Shown here piece by piece: positions 1 to 6,700 of a DNA stretch of 19,077 bases (its first letter is position 1; every line of letters starts with the position of its first letter). The notes beneath the pieces are model-generated. The model saw only the letters and a program-made list of their open reading frames with translations, was not told where the DNA came from and did not search any database. The stretch covers positions 1 to 19,077 of the forward strand of contig WFNC01000274.1 of NCBI GenBank assembly GCA_015488785.1. Direction: 5' to 3'. The stretch comes from Flavobacteriales bacterium. Lineage in GTDB: Bacteria > Bacteroidota > Bacteroidia > Flavobacteriales_D > Parvicellaceae. Made by a program: the position numbers and the translations under genes.

Positions 1-276
1 AGTATGAATTTAGGAGATGCTTTCGTTTTTAGAAACCCTAACAATCCTGACGCCTATTTTAACGCTGTAAAACTAGGTCAATATGATGGTGATTTCGAAA
101 ACTTAGGAGCGACCTTAAATCTTACGGTAGATGAAGACGCTGTTATTGACCAATTCATTCATGCTGGAGATTTTAAAATTTACATGAAGATGTATGTTGA
201 CAGAGCCTTTACTGATGATTTTGCGATTATAAGAACGGACATGACCTTATCTGCTGAATTAATTAATGAAGAATAA
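1..276 (+). CDS. C-terminal part of an unrecognised protein (5' end outside window)
   Basis: The reading frame is open from the first base, and the codon before the first ATG (position 4) is also in frame. This is therefore probably the last 91 residues of a longer gene, not a gene that starts at position 4. The peptide has no obvious membrane segment and no cysteine. It alternates hydrophobic and polar residues in a way that suggests beta strands, with many Asp, Asn and Phe residues, as in a periplasmic or secreted beta-rich domain. It lacks the lysine-rich, NP-containing tail of a T9SS sorting domain. A strong terminator follows 15 bp after the stop, so transcription ends here. I do not recognise the family and assign no function. 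Confidence 0.6.
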   Translation, partial: SMNLGDAFVFRNPNNPDAYFNAVKLGQYDGDFENLGATLNLTVDEDAVIDQFIHAGDFKIYMKMYVDRAFTDDFAIIRTDMTLSAELINEE

Positions 277-290
277 AAAAATCTTTATTT

Positions 291-333
291 AAAAAAAATC
301 TTTGCGTAGTTCACTATTCAAAGATTTTTTTTT
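291..333 (+). terminator. Rho-independent terminator after the partial gene
   Basis: A perfect inverted repeat of 14 bases (arms 291-304 and 319-332, with core ATCTTTG / CAAAGAT) encloses a 14-base loop and ends in a run of nine T. The opposite arm begins with eight A, so the hairpin could also act in reverse, but the only gene that ends nearby is the partial gene on the + strand. Confidence 0.75.
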
Positions 334-363
334 CTCTAAAATTACAAACATAAGATTTCAAAA

Positions 364-1011
364 ATGGCAGAAAAAGAACTTAAATATTATTCTAAATCCG
401 AAGAGTTAGCGAACGTTGTAACACATGGGACCGGATTAATTCTAAGTGTATTTGCATTGTTCTACTTGTTTTTTTTAGCGCAAACAAAAGGTGATATTGA
501 ACATACAATTAGTTTTACTGTTTTTGCTATAAGTATGATTATTTTATATTCTGCATCAACGCTTTATCATGCTACACAAGAACCAAAACTGCGAAGAAAA
601 TTAAACATTTTTGACCATGCTGCAATTTATATCTTAACCGCAGGTAGCTACACTCCTTTTATTATGATTGGTTTACATGGAACTTGGAAATGGACAATGT
701 TAATTGTGATATGGACTATTGCTATTGGAGGCGTGACATTTAAATTGTTTTTTACTGGTCGCTTCAAGATACTATCGACAATACTTTACATACTAGCTGG
801 ATGGGTAGTTGTAGTCATGTATCAGCCACTGAAAGAAGGCGTATCAACAGAAATACTAAACTGGATTATTATTGGAGGAATTTCTTATACTGTTGGAGCT
901 ATCCTCTATATGATTAAAAAGCTACCATTTAACCACGCTATATTTCATATTTTTGCTTTGTTTGGTACAATTAGTCATTTTATTGCGACGACTCTTTTGG
1001 TTAATTTTTAA
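364..1011 (+). CDS. Haemolysin III / PAQR-family membrane protein (TrhA-like)
   Basis: This 215-residue protein is almost entirely hydrophobic, with about seven membrane segments, the usual size and topology of bacterial haemolysin III (TrhA/YqfA) members of the PAQR superfamily. Family signatures are visible in order: an N-terminal E-x2-N-x2-THG motif (residues 14-22), a S-x3-LYH motif ending at His69, FDHAAIY with Asp84, the GSYTPF motif (94-99), and a C-terminal HxxxH (His191, His195). In PAQR structures the TM2 and TM7 histidines bind zinc, so His69, His191 and His195 are the likely ligands here. Despite the name, haemolysis is not established for most members; roles in membrane lipid homeostasis have been proposed. 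The ATG at 364 is the first in frame and lies about 30 bp after the preceding terminator. It appears to be a single-gene unit. Confidence 0.9.
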   Translation: MAEKELKYYSKSEELANVVTHGTGLILSVFALFYLFFLAQTKGDIEHTISFTVFAISMIILYSASTLYHATQEPKLRRKLNIFDHAAIYILTAGSYTPFIMIGLHGTWKWTMLIVIWTIAIGGVTFKLFFTGRFKILSTILYILAGWVVVVMYQPLKEGVSTEILNWIIIGGISYTVGAILYMIKKLPFNHAIFHIFALFGTISHFIATTLLVNF

Positions 1012-1076
1012 GTATTATAGGTTCGCCATATTCCTCAAATTTAAATATTACTGAAAGGCTTTGGGATAAAAAAAGT

Positions 1077-1312
1077 TACTCAGGACTCTCTGAAAAGCAC
1101 GAGAAATAAGTATTTTCGCTGTTTCATTAGTTTTTTAGACTTTAAAATGCAAGGTTTTCTTTATAATACTAAGAATTTTAATGCAGTTGAATAGTCGTTA
1201 GCCTAAAAAACACATCCTATTTCGTTGCCTGCAACTCGCAGTATATGCATACAGCTTCGTTTTGTCGCCTCATATGATATGCTTTTTAGACTTTTTCAGT
1301 GAACCCTAAGTA
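1077..1312. repeat. Decayed MITE-like element with imperfect terminal inverted repeats
   Basis: The end at 1291-1312 begins CTTTTTCAGTGAACCCTAAG. The reverse complement of 1077-1097 begins CTTTTCAGAGAGTCCTGAG. They match at most positions after a one-base gap. Inside, 1201-1220 and the reverse complement of 1272-1291 match at 16 of 20 bases, giving a hairpin of about 90 nt next to the right end. The 12-mer TTTTTAGACTTT occurs at 1132-1143 and 1283-1294. There is no transposase frame, so this would be a non-autonomous or remnant element. No target-site duplication is clear. Confidence 0.45.
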
Positions 1313-1380
1313 TATTCTGTTTTTAGAAAAATTTGAGATAAACTATAATAACAAATATTTGTTTGAATGGTAAAAATAAA

Positions 1381-1462
1381 TTTATCACTCCTAACGGAGC
1401 TAAATAAAATAACCCAATTTACATTCCTACAAAGTTTTTGCTCCTCTGGAGCTGCAAAAACT
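1381..1462. repeat. REP-like pair of CTCC/GGAG palindromes
   Basis: Two short palindromes lie 45 bp apart. CTCC-TAAC-GGAG is at 1388-1399. A larger one at 1433-1462 has perfect 9-bp arms (AGTTTTTGC / GCAAAAACT) around TCCTCTGGAGCT. Read on the minus strand the stretch goes GGAGC, TTTGTAG, then TTTAGCTCCGTTAGGAG. That order resembles intergenic repeats I recall as common in Bacteroidota; this resemblance is from memory and untested. Confidence 0.4.
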
Positions 1463-1539
1463 AAATTCTAGAGGTTAAGCTCTTCATCATAAAAAATAGA
1501 ACACTTTATATAGTACAAGTTTATTCACAAAACATTCTC

Positions 1540-1558
1540 TTTTAAGTAAATTTTAAGA
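1540..1558 (+). promoter_or_regulatory. Putative response-regulator box upstream of the two-component operon
   Basis: The sequence TTTTAAGTAAATTTTAAGA contains TTTAAG-N5-TTTAAG: two half sites in direct orientation 11 bp apart, the spacing used by OmpR/PhoB-family dimers, and the same layout as the enterobacterial PmrA box. It lies 43 bp before the response-regulator start codon. A near-identical copy (17 of 19 bases) precedes the pump gene. An ATATT element follows 14 bp downstream of the box and could be part of the promoter. Autoregulation is inferred, not shown. Confidence 0.5.
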
Positions 1559-1601
1559 AAAATAACCTCTATATTCATAAAAAATAATCAACCTTTGTTT
1601 T

Positions 1602-2270
1602 ATGAGAATCTTAATCGTTGAAGATGAAATAGGAATCGCTAATTTTTTAAAGCAAGGATTAGAAGAAGAATCTTTTGTTGTCGATGTTGCTTACGATGGA
1701 AGTAAAGGGCTTCTACTGGCGCTCTCAGGCGAGTATGATTTACTTATTTTGGATTGGATGCTTCCAGAAAAAAGTGGCATTGAAATATGTACAACGTTTA
1801 GAAAAAACAACAAAAAGACACCTGTAATTTTTCTCACCGCCAAAGATACGGTAAAAGAAACTATTTTCGGATTACAAGTAGGGGCAAATGACTATATCAA
1901 AAAACCGTTTCATTTTGAAGAGTTACTCGAAAGAATCAGAGTACAATTACGTTCGAATATAGAGGAATTAGGTGAACTGACTTTAGGAACTATAAAGCTT
2001 GATTTGAATACATATCAGGTATCAAAAAATAATGTAGATGTCCCTTTGACACAAAAAGAGTTTTCTTTATTGGAAATGCTTATCCGAAACAAAGGTAAAG
2101 TATGTAAAAGATCTAGAATAATTGAAAGTGTATGGGATATTCATTTCGATTACAATACGGGAGTAATAGATGTCTATATAAATGCGCTTAGAAAAAAATT
2201 AAAACTGACAGGAGACGAAAATTACATACAAACAATAAGAGGAGTTGGATACATCGCAAAAGAATTATGA
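1602..2270 (+). CDS. OmpR-family response regulator, CusR/CopR-like, of the metal efflux operon
   Basis: This 222-residue protein has an N-terminal receiver domain (about 1-115) and a C-terminal winged-helix DNA-binding domain (about 125-222). In the receiver, the acidic pair is at Glu7-Asp8, the phospho-acceptor is Asp51 in LLILDWMLP, the switch threonine is Thr79 in FLTAKD, and the conserved lysine is Lys101 in KKPF. The C-terminus shows the typical LTQKEFSLLEML and IRGVGYIAKE signatures. The start at 1602 is fixed by the canonical MRILIVEDE opening. The stop overlaps the kinase start (ATGA), so the pair is translationally coupled. With a heavy-metal RND pump directly downstream, the likely job is metal-dependent activation of this cassette through the tandem boxes at 1540-1558 and 3637-3655. 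Confidence 0.93.
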   Translation: MRILIVEDEIGIANFLKQGLEEESFVVDVAYDGSKGLLLALSGEYDLLILDWMLPEKSGIEICTTFRKNNKKTPVIFLTAKDTVKETIFGLQVGANDYIKKPFHFEELLERIRVQLRSNIEELGELTLGTIKLDLNTYQVSKNNVDVPLTQKEFSLLEMLIRNKGKVCKRSRIIESVWDIHFDYNTGVIDVYINALRKKLKLTGDENYIQTIRGVGYIAKEL

Positions 2271-3664
2271 GTTTAAGTTATAAAAAAAGAATAGCAATCC
2301 GTTTTATGCTCGCTACAGCAATTATCATAGCGGTAGTATTTACGACTGTTTATTTTATTGTTCAGCAAACCGTTTATCAAAATTTAGATAATGACTTATC
2401 ATTTGAAGCCAATAAGCACATAACAGAAATTGCTATTACAGACACAAATGTCCATTTTTTAAATAAAGATGAATGGGAAGAAAACGAACATAGAGAAGTA
2501 CAAGTGAATCCTGTATTTATCCAAATTACAGATGCATCAGGGCAATTAATGGATAAATCTCCTAATCTAAAAGAAAATCAATTATCATTTAAAAGTTTCG
2601 ACAGATATAAAGGTCACTTTAATGCAGTGTTAAACAACCGTACTATACGCCAAATTCAAATTCCTGTAAAAAAAGAAGGTAAAATTAGAGCTTTTATCAT
2701 TGCTGCAATGTCTCTTGATTCAACTTTAATGGTCTTGAAAAATTTACAATTCACGCTATTAATATTATTTCCTATAATCTTGATTGTGTTATTCTTTATT
2801 TCATCCTTTTTAGCAGGTAGAAGTATTATGCCTGTCGTGTCGGTTATTAATACCACGAATCAAATTACAAAAAACAATCTAAACGAACGTGTGGAATTAC
2901 CAGAAAATAAAGATATTTTATTTGACCTTTCTAGCTCTATTAATAATTTATTAGATCGAATTGAAAGTGCAATTAATCGTGAAAAACAATTTACTTCTGA
3001 TGCCTCTCACGAATTACGAACGCCTTTATCGGTGCTGAGAGGCACGCTAGAAGTTCTTATAAGAAAACAAAGAACTCAAGAAGAATACGAAAATAAAATA
3101 CAATTTAGTTTGATTGAAATTGACCGAATGTCTAAAATTATTGATCAATTGCTTGAAATTGCACGTTTTGACAATCATGATAATTCTAATTCAACCACGT
3201 CTATTTCTTTAATATCATTAATAAATCAAATTTTAGTGAGAAAGAATTTGAGTTTAGTTAAAAAGAATATAAAAGTTGATTTTGATCTTAATGATTTTGA
3301 TGATACAATCAAGGTGAATGGTTTTTATGCTAATCTTATTTTTGAAAACATAATAGATAATGCGATTAAGTATTCTAATGATAATTCAGAAATAAAAATC
3401 GAACTACTCATTAAAGATAATGAAGTAGTATGTAAAGTAACAGATTTTGGTATTGGTATAAAGCAAGTAGATCTAGAGTTCGTCTTTAATCCATTTTTTA
3501 GATCAGACTCCTTAAATCATAAGCAAATTAAAGGCAGTGGCTTAGGCTTGTCCATTGCCAAAAAATCGGCTAAAGCTATAAAATCAGATCTAACTATTTC
3601 AAGTCAGTATGGCAAAGGAACTGAGGTTACCATCAATTTTAAGGAAATCTTAAGAGTTTATTAA
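2267..3664 (+). CDS. Sensor histidine kinase, CusS-like, of the metal efflux operon
   Basis: This 465-residue membrane kinase has TM1 at about residues 11-33, a periplasmic sensor region of about 125 residues, TM2 at about 161-184, a HAMP linker, a HisKA domain with the phosphorylated His248 in the SHELRTPL motif, and a HATPase_c domain. The ATPase shows the N box (NIIDNAIKYS, 361-370), the G1 box DFGIGI (393-398) and the G2 box GSGLGLS (423-429). All catalytic motifs are intact. The periplasmic part contains an acidic, His-containing stretch (residues 68-77) and further histidines (51, 63, 117) that could bind metal. This is a guess, because the sensor domains of these kinases diverge strongly. 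It overlaps the regulator by 4 bp, and its last codons contain a putative operator for the pump gene. Confidence 0.93.
   Translation: MSLSYKKRIAIRFMLATAIIIAVVFTTVYFIVQQTVYQNLDNDLSFEANKHITEIAITDTNVHFLNKDEWEENEHREVQVNPVFIQITDASGQLMDKSPNLKENQLSFKSFDRYKGHFNAVLNNRTIRQIQIPVKKEGKIRAFIIAAMSLDSTLMVLKNLQFTLLILFPIILIVLFFISSFLAGRSIMPVVSVINTTNQITKNNLNERVELPENKDILFDLSSSINNLLDRIESAINREKQFTSDASHELRTPLSVLRGTLEVLIRKQRTQEEYENKIQFSLIEIDRMSKIIDQLLEIARFDNHDNSNSTTSISLISLINQILVRKNLSLVKKNIKVDFDLNDFDDTIKVNGFYANLIFENIIDNAIKYSNDNSEIKIELLIKDNEVVCKVTDFGIGIKQVDLEFVFNPFFRSDSLNHKQIKGSGLGLSIAKKSAKAIKSDLTISSQYGKGTEVTINFKEILRVY
3637..3655 (+). promoter_or_regulatory. Second response-regulator box, inside the kinase 3' end, upstream of the pump gene
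   Basis: The sequence TTTTAAGGAAATCTTAAGA (TTTAAG-N5-CTTAAG) matches the box at 1540-1558 in 17 of 19 bases. It ends 63 bp before the pump start codon. An ATATT element starts 13 bp after the last half site, against 14 bp at the first copy, and a TTTG-containing element follows at a 38 versus 37 bp offset. The box is embedded in codons for NFKEILR, so coding constraint and regulation overlap here. It suggests the pump-adaptor pair has its own regulated promoter. Confidence 0.5.
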
Positions 3665-3687
3665 GGATATTAAAAGGTAGTCGGAGC

Positions 3688-3695
3688 TACATTTG
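3688..3695 (+). promoter_or_regulatory. Possible -7 promoter element for the pump gene
   Basis: TACATTTG fits the Bacteroidota -7 consensus TAnnTTTG and lies 23 bp before the start codon of the RND pump. No clear TTTG -33 element stands at the usual distance. That would fit a promoter needing an activator bound at the upstream tandem box, but it also weakens the call. Confidence 0.3.
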
Positions 3696-3718
3696 TTATA
3701 AGTTAAAAACTTTGATAA

Positions 3719-6700
3719 ATGATAGATAAGATAATTAAGTTTAGTATTAAGAATAAGTTAATTGTACTGCTATTAACCTCTGCAATGGTAGGGTTCGGAG
3801 TTTATTCGCTCCTGAATATTCCTATTGGAGCTGTTCCCGACATTACCAACAATCAAGTTCAAGTCATTACTACATCACGAAATTTGGCAACGCAGGATGT
3901 CGAAAAATTTCTAACCGCTCCTGTTGAATTAGAAATGGCAAACTTGCCTAATGTTCAAGAAATACGTTCTGTTTCAAAATTTGGGTTATCTGTAGTTACC
4001 ATTGTTTTTGATGATGAAATAGGTACATTTTTACCTCGTCAATTAATTGCCGAAAAAATTAAAAGCGCAGAAGAAAAAATCCCAACAGGTTTCGGAAGTC
4101 CTTTTATGGGGCCTGTCACGACAGGGCTTGGAGAAATTTATCAATACATTATTGATGTTGATCCTAACTATAAAAATGAGTATTCTATCACAGATTTACG
4201 AACTATTCAAGATTGGATCGTAAAGCGACAATTATCTGGTATTCCTGGAGTGGTTGAAGTGAACACTTGGGGAGGTTTTTTAAAACAATATGAAGTTTCG
4301 GTAAACCCTTCAAAATTAAGAGCTATGAACATTTCTATTACCCAAGTTTTTGGAGCTTTAGAAAAAAACAATAGTATTTCTGGAGGAGGATATATTGAAA
4401 AAGGAAACGAGAGTTTTTTTATTAGAGGAGAAGGTCTAGTAGGTTCTATTGAAGATATTGAAAACATAGTAGTCGATAACCGAAATGGAGTTCCTATTTT
4501 TATTAAAAACATAGCTAAAGTTGGTTACGGTGCCGCCAATCGATTTGGAGCTATAACGGCAAACGGACAAGGTGAAAAAGTACTTGGTCAAGTAATGATG
4601 TTAAAAGGAGCCGACCCTAAAAAAGTAATTGAAGCAGTAAAAACAAGAGTTGATGAAATTCAAGGTTCTTTACCAAAGGGAGTTCGAATTAATGCGTTCT
4701 TAGAAAGAAGTGAATTGATTGGTAAAACCACTTTTACCATTGCTGAGAATTTAATCTTAGGTTTTTTAATTGTACTTTTTGTAGTGATACTTCTGCTTGG
4801 TAGTTTTAGATCTGGGCTTGTTGTTGCCTCTGTCATTCCGCTTTGTATGTTGTTTGCACTTTCTTTAATGAATATTTTTGGAGTTGATGCTAATTTAATG
4901 AGCTTAGGAGCTATTGATTTTGGAATAATCATAGATGGAGCGGTAATAATAGTTGAATTTATAGCTTTTAAAATAACAGCTGAGACTCAGGCTATTAATA
5001 AATTACCAAAAGAAGATCGCGCAGAATATATCGACCAAATAACATTTGTTGGTGCTACCAAAATGATGCGATCTGCTATATTCGGACAAATAATAATCTT
5101 AATTGTTTTCATTCCAATTCTATCCCTTTCTGGAGTTGAAGGTAAAATGTTTATTCCAATGGCGCTGGTGTTTTGTTTTGCTTTATTAGGCGCTATGTTA
5201 ATGTGTTTTACGTATGTCCCCGTTATTTCATCTTTGTTTTTAAAACCCACTTCTAGCAAGAGGAATCTATCCACAAGATTCGTTACCTTTTTAGAAAATT
5301 CGTATCAGCCAATTATTGTTTGGGCATTGAGAAAAAAAGGATTAATTCTTAGTAGTGCAGTTGCTTTATTAATTGGAATAGGGATACTTTTTTCAACCAT
5401 GGGAGGAGAGTTTGTCCCCGTATTAGATGAAGGGGATTTAGTCATTCAACCCGTGCTAAAAACGGGAACATCTTTAACCAAGACAATTGAAACGACTACG
5501 GAAATAGAAAAAATTCTCCTAAAATTTCCAGAAGTAGAGCAAGTCGTGTCTAGAATAGGAGCTGCAGAAGTGCCAACAGACCCTATGTCAATGGAAGAAA
5601 GTGATGTTATAGTAAAATTAAAGCCCAAACAGACATGGACGACAGCTGAAACAAAAGATGTGTTAATTGATAAGTTTAAAGAGGCTTTACTTGAAATACC
5701 CGGTATTGATTACGAATTTACGCAGCCAATAGAAATGAGATTTAATGAATTAATAACAGGAGTTAGGTCTGATTTAGCAATAAAAATTTTTGGCGAAGAC
5801 CTAGATGTTCTGTATAAAAAAGCATTAGAAATAGAAAAAGCAATTCAAAACGTAGCGGGCGCATCTGATATTATTGTAGAAAAAGTAGCAGGACTTCCTC
5901 AAATGTCAGTAAAATATGACAGGGCTAAAATTGCAAAATATGGTTTAAACATTGAAGACTTAAACAATATACTAACAATGGGTTTTGCAGGTAAAACAGC
6001 AGGAAATGTTTTTGAAGGAGAAAAGCAGTTTGATTTAGTTGTACGCTTCGAAAATCAAAACAGAAGAGATCTTGAAAGTATAAAAACAACTTCTGTATTG
6101 TTACCAAATGGAAGTCAACTTCCTTTCAGTGAGTTTGCAGAAATAAATTACACCAAAGGACCTGCTAAAATATCCAGAGATGATACAAAACGTAGAATTG
6201 TAATCGGTGTTAATGTTCGGAATAGAGATTTAGAATCTGTAGTAAAAGATATACAAGATATTATTCAAGCACAAATTAAATTCCCAGCAGGTTACGCTGT
6301 TCAATATGGAGGGCAATTTGAAAATTTACGCTCAGCGAAAGCAAGATTAACCATTGCCGTGCCTATTGCATTAGTCTTGATCTTTTTCTTACTCTATTTT
6401 GCTTTTAATTCCATAAAAGAAGCGCTAATGATTTACAGTGCAATTCCATTATCTGCCGTAGGAGGAGTATTATTCTTGTACATGAGAGATTTGCCTTTTA
6501 GTATTTCTGCAGGAGTAGGATTTATAGCATTGTTTGGAATTGCGGTATTGAATGGTATTGTATTAATAGAAGAATTTAAGGAGCTAAAAGAACAGGGCAT
6601 TAAAAACCTGAATCGTAGAATTATAATAGGGACAAAAAAACGATTACGACCTGTTTTATTAACTTCTTCTGCGGCAGCGTTAGGGTTCTTACCAATGGCA

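Larger units (their letters stand above)
1012..1601. other. 590-bp non-coding region with repeat elements and an operon control region
   Basis: No convincing coding frame exists on either strand. The first half holds a MITE-like element (about 1077-1312). The middle holds a REP-like pair of short palindromes (1381-1462). The last 60 bases hold a tandem regulator box and an AT-rich promoter zone ahead of the response regulator. I see no clear terminator for the PAQR gene. Confidence 0.6.

Noticed and set aside
1590..1597. AACCTTTG as a -7 promoter element for the response regulator
   Set aside because: It deviates from TAnnTTTG and would start the transcript at about the first codon. A leaderless mRNA is possible but not supported by anything else.
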